From Psococerastis gibbosa (Eukaryota > Arthropoda > Insecta > Psocodea > Psocidae), in assembly GCA_963971405.1 (NCBI GenBank), contig OZ020489.1:37357047-37421046 (forward strand): DNA of 64,000 bases. Direction: 5' to 3'. Below are positions 33,646 through 44,728 of the stretch, in pieces. The position numbers and the translations under genes were made by a program. A model generated the notes under the pieces. The model had not been told where the DNA came from and did not search any database. It was given only the letters and a program-made list of their open reading frames with translations. Every line of letters begins with the position of its first letter. Within the stretch, counting starts at the first letter, position 1.

Positions 33646-33742
33646 GTAATCCAAGGGAAGATAGAAGAACACAGGGCTCCTGACAGAAGAAGACCATCCT
33701 GGTTGATAAACCTGATGAGGCAGTGTTTTGGCAAGAGCATGA
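33646..33742 (+). pseudogene. Short LINE RT tail fragment
   Basis: GKIEEHRAPDRRRPSWLINL and QCFGKSM resemble the segment GRRVPGKRRTS.LKNLRQWLGKS at about 31960-32040, so it is from the same LINE family. It abuts an oppositely oriented Penelope-like fragment. Confidence 0.65.
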
Positions 33743-33754
33743 CTTCCCTTTAAA

Positions 33755-33870
33755 ATGCTCATGTAGCCTATTCATAAAATGTCTTCCTGTTTGCCCAACA
33801 TAAGAACAATCACAATCGTCACATAATAGTTGGTATGCCCCTGATTTCCCATCTCTCTCCATTTATTTTT
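33755..33870 (-). pseudogene. Penelope-like element GIY-YIG endonuclease fragment
   Basis: The minus strand reads KSGAYQLLCDDCDCSYVGQT then GRHFMNRLHEHFKG. The GAYQL...SYVGQTGR...R..EH pattern with CxxC is the GIY-YIG nuclease domain typical of Penelope-like retroelements. About 35 residues remain and no RT core is seen nearby. Confidence 0.75.
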
Positions 33871-33951
33871 TATTTTTAACATGAGTATTTTAAGGCCAAG
33901 CCGGAGGGTTGTGGCCTTGACCGTTGAGCGTTGAATACATAGAAATATAAT

Positions 33952-34207
33952 AGAACTGGAGCGGCGGGAGTCATAATATGCCTTACGAGGCACCCGTTAA
34001 CCATAAGCCAACTATCAGAGATAAGTACCAAAGCAAAAAATATTAAAGTCTTACACATTGCAGCATAGCAAAGCGGATACCTGGACCCGGTCAAAAACTC
34101 TGTAGTTTAAAAGTTAGCTTAGGCAGGCTATTTCCCCGCCGAATTGCGTACTTATTTTGTGCAGGCTACACTAACAGCCATATTGATAACGGTCTCCAGC
34201 CACGGGA
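33952..34207. repeat. Dispersed repeat pair X, copy 1
   Basis: About 256 bp starting ACTGGAGCGGCGGGAG and including CCTTACGAGGCACCCGTTAA and CCATATTGATAACGGTCTCC. Matches 38013-38272 in the same orientation at about 90 percent by eye. No terminal repeats seen; class unknown. Confidence 0.85.
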
Positions 34208-35432
34208 TCATTGAATATCCATTTTATAAACAAAGCCCCGCGTCTCATACCTGTTCCGTATTTGACTTGTATGAGGTTCTGTAGGGACATTTTTGGTCAC
34301 TAGGTTCGCTGACGACAAACCGATATCCATATTATTGAAAATGGCCGCCGTTTGCATGCGAAAACTAAGCTCTTAGCATCTAATTAATTTTTTTAATATT
34401 TTTTATAATATTTTTACTATGCCTGGACCTTATTTCCCTGCATATAATTTAATATATATATTCTCCATGACTTATAGAAAAATATTACTTTAAAATAATA
34501 CGTAATTAAATATCATTTTAAAATACTATTGAGGCTTATGGAAAAATCAACGCTTTGATATCATTGCAACTGGTGCTGCCATCTACAAAATGACGCCACA
34601 AATGAACCCCATTATTTCAAATAATTGCAGTTTTACCTATTTCTGGCGCTTTACTGTCACATTAAGTGTTGAGCTTCTGACTAAAGTGCATTTCATTACC
34701 AATAGTTGGAGGTTTTTCTTCCCTATGGGGCACGTAGAAATGTTCTAAAAGGTACGGTATGTTTTTAATTGCTTCATGCACAAATTTTAGACCTAATGTA
34801 ATTGTGATTTTTGGTTTAGTCAATAGTGTAAGCATGTCTACGCGTACACTATACCCTTCTATCGATTTTGACCACTGCGGTTTAAAACATATATTACGAA
34901 CCCTCTGCAAAGACATTTCCAGGCCAGTCACGTGACCCCCTCCGGTTTGGCCTTAAAGGAATATGTAAAACAGATACTCAATCAATGCTACCCCAACATA
35001 TGAACAACACAGGACATTTATGTACCTTTAAAGATAGGCTACATAAATATACTATAATATGTAGATAAATAGATACATAAATATTCACATAGCCAAAAAG
35101 GAAAATTTCTGGATTATCTAGAAACCATTTTTATTTATTAATAGGAATAAGCCCCTATTAAATGATATAACGACATAACGTTTGTCAGCAATAATTCTCC
35201 TTTTGGACTTGGCAGCAGGATCGTATATATTGCATAATGTCTTTGTGTTTATAACGTGACTTTTGATGTTTTTATAACTTGCAATAAAATTAATTGTTTT
35301 TATTTTATGTTTTATCTGCTCACTTGAGAATGGCGGATAGTCGAAACCGGTCGTGAAATAATTTTATATGTGTTTTTTTGCGTAATATTTTATCAAGTCA
35401 ATTTTTATTATAATGTGTTCGAAATATTACAA
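34208..35432. other. No gene seen
   Basis: A minus frame at 34662-34931 (89 codons) is open but unrecognised. The rest is AT-rich. Confidence 0.4.
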
Positions 35433-35734
35433 AGTTACAACGGAGACAATTTCATATATCCGTCAATGAACACTAAACATACTTTTTGAACATGTGTCGT
35501 ATGCATATAGGTTGACCCATTCCATTGTACTCAGTTACAACGGAGACAATTTCATATATCCGTCAATGAACACTAAACATACTTTTTGAACATGTGCCGT
35601 ATGCATATAGGTTGACCCATTCCATTGTACTCAGTTACAACGGAGACAATTTCATATATCCGTCAATGAACACTAAACATACTTTTTGAACATGTGTCGT
35701 ATGCATATAGGTTGACCCATTCCATTGTACTCAG
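35433..35734. repeat. Exact 100-bp triplication
   Basis: AGTTACAACGGAGACAATTT begins at 35433, 35533 and 35633, a period of exactly 100 bp. I count one difference (tgtgTcg/tgtgCcg) between units. Recent tandem duplication, no coding capacity. Confidence 0.95.
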
Positions 35735-36112
35735 TTCGTATCCACGGTGTTTGAACATCTTCATCTTGAGATGTGGAGGCTGACCCCCGGTCCACAGGCT
35801 ATTTGTGAAAATCTCAGAGGTCCCCCTGAGTTTGAGGGACACTTATGGCATGACAGTTAATGTTTGCACACACTTTGATTCATTCTCCCTTCTTATGTGA
35901 CGCTCTGTAGTGGGCGATTTGACCTTTGGCCCATCGTGGTTTTTTAAATGGTTAAAGTGTCAGGGATGAATAATGAGATATCAAAATTTTTTAAATAGGC
36001 AGGCATGACATATTTAGTATGAAAGAATGGATTTCAAGTAGGTGTTTGTCTCGCACGCCTTCGGCCATCTTTGTGGTATAACAACCGTGCTTCTTATCAA
36101 CATGCATTATTA

Positions 36113-36312
36113 TAAATAAATAAATATTGACTTTTTTGTTCTATTACCAAGCCAACCTAGCGGAGTTAGGGCTATAAAGCCCTCTTACACTCAACTAGGA
36201 AGACCCCAGGACCGCCTGCTTTACATGCCCTCCGAAGCATGGCCATAAAATGTGTGGGACTCGAACCTTTCGGTGAAAGTTGGAGCCTGTACCACAACTC
36301 TACATGTCCTGA
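36113..36312 (-). mobile_element. SINE family A copy
   Basis: Full-length family A element: AAATAAATA tail, body, GGACTCGAACC B-box complement with a small deletion nearby, and the A-box region ending ACATGTCCTGAC. Confidence 0.85.
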
Positions 36313-36394
36313 CAATGCCTTATGTACCGTTATAATTCCACTTGTAATAACATTGCCAAAATTAGAGTGTTTCCGTATATTATTTATATTATCA

Positions 36395-36395
<1 letters not shown>

Positions 36396-36440
<45 letters not shown>

Positions 36441-36455
36441 TATTATTATTATTAA
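36396..36455. repeat. (ATT)n microsatellite
   Basis: About 60 bp of TTA/ATT triplets with one interruption (ACT). Confidence 0.95.
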
Positions 36456-36873
36456 AACGTACTTTACTTTTTACTTTAATTATTTTACTTTACTATAATT
36501 ACTCTTTACGTTAACTTACAATTTTAAATGGTATGAATTAAACTGATTTGAAATTAAAACTAAGTTTTTTTTTTGCTAACACAGACGTGAAATAGAAAAC
36601 ATGTTGCATCATCTACAGCGTTTACTGTGCGAACCCCCGACATGTTGATTAACTTGGGGGCCCACAGGTTATTTGTATTATAAGGGTATAATTGTTAATT
36701 TATAAATATATTCCTTCGGCGCAGGGGAGTACCGGCCGAAGCAGAAGAAGAAGAAAAAAAATTACGCAGTATTCCGGTAAAAACGATTATTTTCTTTAAT
36801 GTTGTATTGTATTCTTTCTATTAAATGCTCCCAGTGCTGGGGGTACCGGCTGGGGAAAAAAAAAAATATTATT

Positions 36874-37013
36874 ATTTTCTGGCCATGCTTTGGAGGGCAT
36901 GTAAAGCAGGCGGTTGAGTTGGCTAGTTGAGTGTAAGAAAAGGCTTTATAGCTCACCTCAAGCAGGTTGTCTTAGTAATATAACTAGAAGGCAATATTTA
37001 TTTATTTATTTAT
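36874..37013 (+). mobile_element. SINE family A copy, 5'-truncated
   Basis: Begins at the ATTTTCTGGCCATGC segment, so the tRNA-like head is missing. The body and a TTTATTTATTTATTTAT tail are present. Opposite in orientation to the copy at 36113. Confidence 0.8.
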
Positions 37014-37514
37014 AAAAATATATTTCTGTATAAGTTATACAGTATATAAATTTTGCAGCCCTCTTGAATCTGCCGTCATATATGGTGCAGCCTAATTTCA
37101 TAATAAAGTTATAGGGCCCTGGAAATAAGTAACCAACCATAGCCCAGCAATGCATAATAAACTTATTTACAAAACTCATGGCAATTTAATACTGCTGGAG
37201 CGCACATGTCGTGCGATTTGCGCAGCCATCGCGCATTAACAATGACCGAGAACCATCTGCTGTCTATTTACACATCGCATGGATCAGCGATCAGAAAGCC
37301 CCCGTCTTCTTATAAGCCCGAATAAATTGACACCAATTTAGAACCCAATCATTTTTACCTAATGTGATTGAATAAAGAGCCAATTTAAGAAGACCGTATG
37401 GTCTGAATGCATGATTTTCTTTCAGGCTTTATAATTTAATCGTCACGTGAAATTTAAAATTAGTCCCACCGTTTGCGCATTATTGGTAGTTTTTTCCGCG
37501 TTTAGTGTTGGAAC
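37014..37514. other. No feature seen
   Basis: Unique-looking sequence between two SINEs. Confidence 0.4.
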
Positions 37515-37526
37515 GTCATATAAATA

Positions 37527-37912
37527 CAGTAGTTTGTTTGTTTCCGACGCCTGCTTTCAGCATTTCTGCTTTAAGCAACCATGTCAGCCTGGCGGGGGGG
37601 GGGGGGTGAGTGAGTCTGTTTGTTAACTTGAGGCACCCTAAGGGCAGAATCTTTCACCCCGGGGGAAGGGGAGTTCGCTGACAGGGTGGATCTCCTGATT
37701 ATAGTGGATTCCGAATCTCTTGGGGAACTTGGTAAAGTCACACGATTAATTCGGAGGTGACCAGGACTTGACACGCAGGTAAACTGGCTGGACATAGTCT
37801 CAGCGCGCTATCATGTCGCACCATGTTCCCCTGCCAACGCTGTGCACACTACCAAGTTTGCCGCAGTTTGAAATATGCTTTGCCCTCATAGATTCAATAT
37901 GGTAGGACGGTT
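37527..37912 (-). mobile_element. SINE family B2, complete copy
   Basis: 386-bp element between GTCATATAAATA duplications (37515-37526 and 37913-37924). It shares the CCTGGTCACCTCCGAATT core with B1. The 3' part instead reads through a pair of CTGACAGGG/CCCTGTCAG-like motifs and ends with a GCTGAAAGCAGGCG block. Confidence 0.88.
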
Positions 37913-38012
37913 GTCATATAAATAGTGATTTCATCAAACCTCGCGTAGGCCTACCTAGTTTTTAATTCGGAAGTGAGAGGTCTTATGCGCGGAGTTGTCA
38001 TAAAGATACATT

Positions 38013-38272
38013 AACTGGAGCGGCGGGAGCCATAATATGCCTTACGAGGCACCCGTTAACCATAAGCCAACTATCAGAGATAAGTACCAACGCAAAAAAT
38101 ATCGAAGTCTTACACATTGCAGCATAGCAGAACGGATACCTGGACCCGGTCAAAAACTCTGTACTTAGCTTGTGCAGGCTACACTTATCACTGGTTTCCC
38201 CGCCAAATTGCGTACTTCTCTTGTGCAGGCTACACTAGCAGCCATATTGATAACGGTCTCCAACCACAGGAT
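38013..38272. repeat. Dispersed repeat pair X, copy 2
   Basis: Second copy of the segment at 33952-34207. It contains an extra CTTGTGCAGGCTACACTTATC stretch, itself a local duplication. Confidence 0.85.
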
Positions 38273-38439
38273 GGTAGTAGTAAGGAAAACACAGAGCAAC
38301 ATTGTCAGGTTTTTCATAATTCTAAATACTAACTTCTAATATTGTCAGGATTTTTTTCCTTTTCCATGTCCAGTATCCCCTGGACAAGGAGCATATATTT
38401 ACAAAATTCAATAACTTACATAATAATACCAAAATATTA

Positions 38440-38895
38440 GGCGCTTATTCCACATACGTCAATAGTCAATAGTAAATATGGTATTGACGGAAATTTCAAT
38501 TTTTTATTGATACACTACATTCCACATGTTTTTTTAACTATTGATCACTTTTCTTCTATTGACACGTATGCGCCAAATTTTTGAAATTTGTTTGCATTTG
38601 TTTTTTGAAATTTTGTTTGTATTTGTTTTCTTCGTACACTTATTATTTTTAATAAAACCTAATAATAGTAGGAGATCCGAAGTAAGATCGACCTTCACCG
38701 ATCTGTTTAATGGATGAAAACTGTTTTATAAACAATCTATTTAAATTCCATGACGCCAGTTTAGTTTGTTATTGTTTGCAGCGCGTGATGTTACTCTATG
38801 ATCATTGATCAATTTTAACAATGGCATAAAGTTAAATTGAAATGTCCGTCAATACCCTATTTACTATTGACTATTGACGTATGTGGAATAACCTC
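38440..38895. mobile_element. Foldback MITE, ends TTATTCCACATACGTCAATA
   Basis: Arms of about 65 bp (38445-38510 and 38830-38893), nearly perfect complements. The interior GATCATTGATCAATTTTAAC links it to the elements at 3580, 6546 and 14005. Flanked by TATTA-like sequence on both sides. Confidence 0.85.
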
Positions 38896-39041
38896 CTTAT
38901 TATAAGTTACATAATAATAACATCCCGCATCCCCAAGCAAGCGCTTATTTGGAACAAAAGGCTCATACAGTGCCTCATAATCATAATAATAATAATAATA
39001 GACACACCATTTTATTATAAGATGTCAGCCGATACCTAAAC

Positions 39042-39043
39042 AA

Positions 39044-39074
<31 letters not shown>

Positions 39075-39274
39075 GGACTTTTTGTTCTATTACTAAGCCA
39101 ACCTAGCGGAGTTAGGGCTATAAAGCCCTCTCTTACACTCAACTAGGAAGGCCCGGGACCGCCTGCTTTACATGCCCTCCGAAGCATGGCCAGAAAATGT
39201 AGCAAGTGTAGGACTCGAACCAACAACCTTTCGGGTGAAAGTTGGAGTCCGTACCACTACTCTACATGTCCTGA
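39042..39274 (-). mobile_element. SINE family A copy, well preserved
   Basis: Long (AATA)n tail, then the consensus-like body and head, with GGACTCGAACC (B-box complement) and the A-box region at GTACCACTACTCTACATG. This is one of the least diverged copies here. Confidence 0.9.
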
Positions 39275-39292
39275 CATATCTCATATCTCTGG

Positions 39293-39680
39293 TAAAATTG
39301 GTCGCAAAGGGATGTAATTAGAAGGAACGGAAAGCCTGTATTTGTATAAAAAAATGGTAATTAACACTTATTAAAAAAAAATCAACGATTTCGAAATGGC
39401 GGCCTGTGAAAATGATGTGTCATATCATTTCATTGATATTATCCGATTTCGATGAATCGTGGCACAAAAATTAACCATACCAATATCTTGATCCTGCCAT
39501 TTATTTACAAGATGGCGACCGGTCATAGCCTAAAAAATACTATAAAAGTACATACCTAATGGTTGTAGAGGGATGGATTGATATAAGAATGAAAGCCCGT
39601 ATTTTTATCCGCGATAATGGTAATTAACACGTTCTACGACAAATTAACGATTTCAAGATGGCGGCCAGTCAGAGAGAAAT
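39293..39680. repeat. Degenerate tandem, AAGATGGCGGCC units
   Basis: Segments near 39293, 39470 and 39570 share GGTAATTAACAC, CAACGATTTC and AAATGGCGGCC / AAGATGGCGACC. A similar AAAATGGCCGCCG occurs at 34336. Unit length is roughly 180-280 bp, too worn to fix. Confidence 0.5.
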
Positions 39681-39842
39681 ACTTGCACAAAAGTTCAAAG
39701 TCGTCTGCAAAGGAGGAAAACAGGGGCGGTGATTGTGCGAAATATTTTCTAGCGTACTTTAATAGTGCAATAGCCTTTGCTATCATTTATAAGGGAAAAC
39801 AAAACCGCGGCTTGGTGTGCTTTCTTGAAATCTCCCTACACC

Positions 39843-40142
39843 TGCAGCCTGATCGAGGCGTTTATAATAACGGGGTTAAATAAATACCATAGGATTATAA
39901 CTGCAAACAAACAAATTTTGAATAGCACTTTCCATTATAAAATTATCTTGTTTATATTTTTAACACCAGCAGCCTGATCGAGGCGATTATATAATACTGG
40001 TATTTATTTAATCCCCTGGTAGTAAAAATGTAAACAAGACAATTTTGTAATGGAAAGTGCTATTCACAATTTGTTTGTTTACAGTTATAATCCTAGGGTG
40101 TTTATTTAACCCCGGTATTATAATAGCCTCGATCAGGCTGTT
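39843..40142. mobile_element. MITE, family CTGCRGCC, copy 3 (double palindrome)
   Basis: About 300 bp: arms 39846-39975 and 40012-40142 are complementary over most of their length. An extra CAGCCTGATCGAGGCG sits at the centre, suggesting two head-to-head copies. Confidence 0.88.
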
Positions 40143-40439
40143 GATGGGCCAGAGCCGAAAGGGATTTTTATAAACACACCGTCGTCGGTTTTAGAGACAA
40201 GGGAAGACCATAGAAAGTGTTATGATCTAATCAGCTAGCCTATGCATACGGGTTAAATGCCTACTAAGTGGCATAATTTGAAGTCAAACTTTTTATCTGC
40301 CGCCCCTAGCTCATTCCTTTTACAGCTCTGATATACAACATCCCTCTACACCAGTGGTTGGCAACCTTTTTGTACAAGTGAGCTGAGCCCTTTTAAAAAA
40401 AGATTTTCATCACAAATTGAGTAGTTAACCGTACACTGA

Positions 40440-40810
40440 GAGAAAAACAACGTTGATTCAACGTAATAACTACGTTGAATATGTGACAACGTAGTTGTGG
40501 GGTTAAATTAACGTAGCTGAGTTACGTTAAATCTGCAACGTTGACCTAACGTAAATCGGAATTACGTTAAAAGTAGTTACGATAAAAAATTGCGTTAGAT
40601 TACAGTAGAAAATTGCTACGTTGTTTTACAGTAAGTAATATTTTTGGGGCAGGTGCTACTGTATTTTAACGTAGCCTGCTACTACGATAGTGTATCGTAA
40701 CTTCACTACCCACTACGGTAGCTTACAGTAACTATGTAACGTAGCTATATATGCCTACTACTGTATCCTAACGTAGTTATAAATAAATATTACTGTATCC
40801 TAACGTAGCT
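40440..40810. other. Dense AACGTA/TACGTT/ACTGTA motif cluster
   Basis: Roughly 370 bp with well over a dozen AACGTA or TACGTT hexamers, plus ACTGTA/TACAGT variants, spaced irregularly at about 10-40 bp on both strands. It is not a simple tandem repeat. It lies just inside the left end of the 40352 hAT element, where transposase-binding repeats are found in some hAT families. Confidence 0.7.
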
Positions 40811-41249
40811 GTATGCAGGGGTGGGGGGGGGGGTGGGTAGGGGTTCTGGTATTCTTTGTGCGTGCGTATACGCCTATTTACTATTTACTTATTTTTTATT
40901 TATTTTTTACGTTGTCAACTATGTATGTATGTTGTGACCTATTTGTAAAACCATTTTTAAGTAATTCTTCTGTGCTTAGTTTATAAGTAGTTTTTTTTCA
41001 TTTATTTATCATATTGACTTAGACTATGTATTAGCCTACATCTAAGGGGCAATGTTCTTGCTCTGTTGTAATATAAGTAATAATAATAAATAATAATAAT
41101 GATAATAATTGCGCGGCATACTTGTGAGTTGTCTTGTGGTAAACAAGAAATAACAGAAATCGCAATTTGTGTGTCAAGCAGAAGCAGTCACGATAAAAAA
41201 GTACAAAAGATAGCCCCTTCGTAAGCTCAACACGAATATGAGGGTTTAT

Positions 41250-41516
41250 ATACAGTCGAGCAGAAGGCTCCAGTGGATGGGACATGTCGTCCGTGTGCCA
41301 GCAGAAAGAACAGCACATGCAGTATGGGTGGCATATGTCCCAAAAGAAGAAGACCTTTGGGCCGTCCGAGACGACGCTATGGCGACCAGCTAAAGGAAGA
41401 TGAGCAGGAAGTTGGCCTTCGGGCCGATGAGTGGCGTGGTCTGGCGAAGTACAGGATCCGTTGGCGTGGTTTTGTGAATGCGGCCAAAAGTCCACCAGGG
41501 CTGACTGCGCCAACTT
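41250..41516 (+). pseudogene. LINE RT C-terminal fragment, same family as 61230
   Basis: RRLQWMGHVVRVPAERTAH, then a one-base frameshift near 41345, then RPLGRPRRRYGDQLKED and AAKSPPGLTAPT with a stop. It ends CAACTTAAGTCAAGTAA, like the copy at 61806. It lies inside the hAT element 40352-41690. Confidence 0.8.
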
Positions 41517-42104
41517 AAGTCAAGTAAATCATATACAGTCGATGGTGTGAATAATTTTTTATAGTACTATTCTAAATATTTATTCATTTTTATTGTTAAA
41601 ATGGCGAAAAATTATAGTTGTGCCGATGCGCCACTACCGAGAGCTCAAAGAGCCGAATTCGGCTCGCGAGCCACGGATTACCGACCACTGCTCTACACCT
41701 ATCATTGGGATGGGAAACGATCATTATACAAAAATATAACTAACCAAGTTGATTTCTTTGGTAGACCAGTAAATATTTTTTGCAATATTCTCAGCATCCA
41801 TTACTGCAGCCAATGAGGATGGAAACACTTAGATAATGTGGTCGGGGCAGTCAAGCAGCAAATGGGAAAGCCACAACCGAGCATAGACAGTTTCTCACAG
41901 AATAGCTACCTATACCTGAATATGTACCGAATAATTTAAATCATTTACACATCATCATCACAACTGTATCGGTGGCAACTAATGACAATAGAATTTCTCA
42001 CAATTTATTTAAATGAAGAAGGGAAGACATGAATGAATTAGTGGGTAGTACGGTAATACAGGCATATAGAAGGCCGACAGCTGGCATAATCGACAAAGTC
42101 ATAT

Positions 42105-42795
42105 TGGGTTTTGTTGACATTGATTATGACTACAATATACTGTATATGAATTGAAAGAAAATCGTTGAGCCGTTTTTTATATATAATTTTTTTAGACATT
42201 ATTTTATTTTCGGAGGGTAAAATCCCACAAAATTGAGCAAGCCCAAAATAAAATAAAAATTTGCCCGGGGTATGATTTTTCTGAACCTACATGCCAAATT
42301 TCATTCAAATCTACAGAGTATCCAATGTAGGGTTTCTCTCGTGACTTCGTGGAAACGAAACATAATGTGTAGAGTTGGAAAATTAAACGACTTATTTGCA
42401 CAATTTCCACAAAAATATATATAATTAAAAATTCGGTATTACACCATCATCAGACTAACAAGTTTCTACCTAACATTAAGCTGTAAATAAATGGGAGGGG
42501 GAAAGGGAACAGTGGCAGCCGGGTCGAGGAGTGGGGAGGGATGTATGAAAGTTATGTCATTTACCAGATTACAACCATTAAACAATGCTTTTTTATTTCA
42601 ATACACTTTAATCTGTCTTATAGCTTCCCCTTCCTGCAGTCATGTAAGAGTAGTTTGCCCACATATCGACGAACAGACAAACAGACAGATCTACAGACAG
42701 ACAGACAGACATTTCGTAAAAGCCACATTTTTTGGTTCATGGGAACTCAAAACGTGTAAATCCACTGAAACCATCACAAAGCTTTCCTTTGACTG
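42105..42795 (-). mobile_element. T-family element with an insertion
   Basis: T-family blocks in reverse: AAAATCGTTGAGCCG, GTATGATTTTTCTGAACC, CAGAGTA, then about 330 bp of foreign sequence (42319-42648), then GAGTAGTTTGCCC, (CAGA)n and TTTGGTTCATGGGAACTC. GAGTA is repeated at the insertion edges. The insert is not identified. Confidence 0.7.
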
Positions 42796-42955
42796 TAACT
42801 TGTTACTCTAGTAACACTTATTCAACACTGCCAGCGTTCCAAGACCAAATTACGAACACCAAAATGGTCATTTCACAAACAATAAAAATTCACAATTCAG
42901 CCATTTTCACAAATCCGATGTAGCCCACCTTTCACATTAGTTACAAAAACTTCGT

Positions 42956-43240
42956 CATTGAAAATTGGAATGTTTTCCCTTTATCGAACCTGCTTTACCC
43001 CGTGAGAAAATACCAAAACCTTAAACTACACATCCTCTTCTGTTATTTTCATAAATATTAACTACTGCTACCATCGCAATGGTTACGATTTCTAAGGTAC
43101 CTACCGGTAATCTATCTAAAATTCATCATTGAAAATTTAAATATTTTTCCCTTTATTGAAGCTGCATTACCGCGTGAGAAAACACCTAAACCTTAAACTA
43201 CACATTCTCCTTTCAGGTATTTTCATAAATATCAACATCA
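42956..43240. repeat. Tandem pair, 171-bp period
   Basis: CATTGAAAATTGGAATG (42956) and CATTGAAAATTTAAAT (43127) begin two units. Both continue with CCCTTTAT, GTGAGAAAA, CCTTAAACTACACAT and TATTTTCATAAATAT. About 80 percent alike by eye. Confidence 0.85.
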
Positions 43241-44187
43241 AAAACTTCCATCAGCCGAATAATTCCCAGGTATCTCTCCTAATGACAAATGAGCTTTGAA
43301 ACAAAACAAGACTACGGACAAGTCTGACCTTGTCACCCTGGCATTGAATGAAACCTTTTTCACTTCTTTCACAAAAGATACCATAATAAATCATCTTCTA
43401 GTTGTTCGTGGTGCGGCTTTTCAATAAGCTCCATCCTCCACACCTACTTTGCGATTATTTTGAAAACTTGATTGCCGCGCTGTCCGTCTTTAAATTGGGT
43501 TCGTGTTGTTCGTTTGATATTTCTCTCTTTTCGGGTAATCCGAATAAATCGAGCAGTGACTATGACTTCCATAAAAGTCAATTGGGTGTTTCATGCATTT
43601 TATATAAGTCATCCATCATTGCGCGTTGGAGTCGTTTTAACAGGCAATTGCTCCAGTTTTGGGTATAGAGATGATTTTTTGCTTGGAAATGTGGGAATTT
43701 TTGGTACCTTAAATTGGCCGCGCGGTCGTAGCCTATTGGATTTAAAGTTTTTACTTTTTTTTAGGTAAGACTATTATTACTATATCTACTATTATATTTT
43801 GCAGTGCCACTGCGCAAAGATCACTCAATAAGCGGAAGCCTGGATGTGATAATTGCATGTATTAAATTTTTTGAATCGTGTCCGGGATTACCTACATGGA
43901 CAAGGAATAAAGTGAAGTGAACTGATCACAAAAAAGTAAATTAAATAAATAAATAAAGCGTATATTTAGATGAAATATATAAATTTGCATGACTTCAGTG
44001 GAATCTCACAACAAAACCATTTCGGGAGGAATACCAGTAGGTAGCGGGTATTCATAGCTCTAAATCCTATAGCTCTTTTATGTAGAAGCCTAATTAAACA
44101 TGTACTGACAACGACCCCGTTGATGTTTCGGACATTATTGATATTTTTTGGCCAAACTGGATCACGCCCTCGATGCCAGTCCACAGC
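43241..44187. other. No gene seen
   Basis: Two overlapping plus frames (43402-43668, 43472-43768) have no family match. Nothing else recognised. Confidence 0.4.
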
Positions 44188-44496
44188 CAGTGGCGTAGAC
44201 AGATTTTTTTTTGGGAGGGGGGGTCCAGTTTTTTATATGAAGAATTTTACAGCTAACAAGGGGGCCCCGGGGGCTACCGTGGGGAATGTTTTTTAAAAGA
44301 TAGGCCTGAAATAGTTAGTCGGCAAAAATTTTTTGATTTTGCAGACGATAAGATTATTAACAAAACTGGAAACAGGGGGACCGGGGTCTCCATAGGGAAT
44401 TTTTTGGAATAAATATCTGTAATTTTTTCAATTTTGCTAAATTTTGGGAGTGAGGTCCGGACCCCGCTGCCCCCCCCCCCCTTGGTTACGCCACTG
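44188..44496. mobile_element. hAT-type element, ends CAGTGGCGTA
   Basis: Ends CAGTGGCGTAGAC and GGTTACGCCACTG are inverted (10 bp). Flanks TCCACAGC / TCCGCACC agree at 6 of 8. The interior carries the AAGGGGGCCCCGGGGG type of G-rich repeats also seen at 23880-24230 and 4690-4880. Confidence 0.8.
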
Positions 44497-44728
44497 TCCG
44501 CACCGTCTACAGTGACAATGATCAAGCTAAGATGTGCTTACCCCATTGCCATATTGCTATACAGACTGTAGTCTGCCTTAATGAACATCATGTGTGTTTT
44601 CGAATTGTGATTCTGGCGATTCACTTACGATTCATGGGCGACTAACGCTGGGAAATCGTCGAGGCAACCGCACACGGGTGTACTGTTTTTCTTTTTACTA
44701 CTGTCGGCTCCACGGACTCTGTGATGGT

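Larger units (their letters stand above)
40352..41690. mobile_element. 1.3-kb hAT element with perfect 8-bp duplication
   Basis: Begins CAGTGGTTGGCAACC and ends GGATTACCGACCACTG. The duplication CTCTACAC is exact (40344-40351, 41691-41698). Subterminal GAGCTGAGCC / GGCTCGCGAGCC also fits hAT ends. No transposase frame is left. It holds the AACGTA-rich block (40440-40810) and a LINE tail (41250-41516) that inserted later or was captured. Confidence 0.93.

Noticed and set aside
35433-35734. CRISPR-like array
   Set aside because: The 100-bp units are contiguous and identical, with no variable spacers, and the window is eukaryotic.
36239-36514. Leu-rich membrane protein ORF
   Set aside because: It translates a SINE edge and the (ATT)n microsatellite; the poly-Leu run is a repeat artefact.
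39042-39274. tRNA gene
   Set aside because: Good A and B boxes on the minus strand, but no cloverleaf or acceptor stem, and the sequence continues into the shared SINE body and (AATA)n.
41031-41513. 160-codon minus-strand ORF
   Set aside because: Antisense to the LINE tail at 41250-41516, which has the recognisable motifs.
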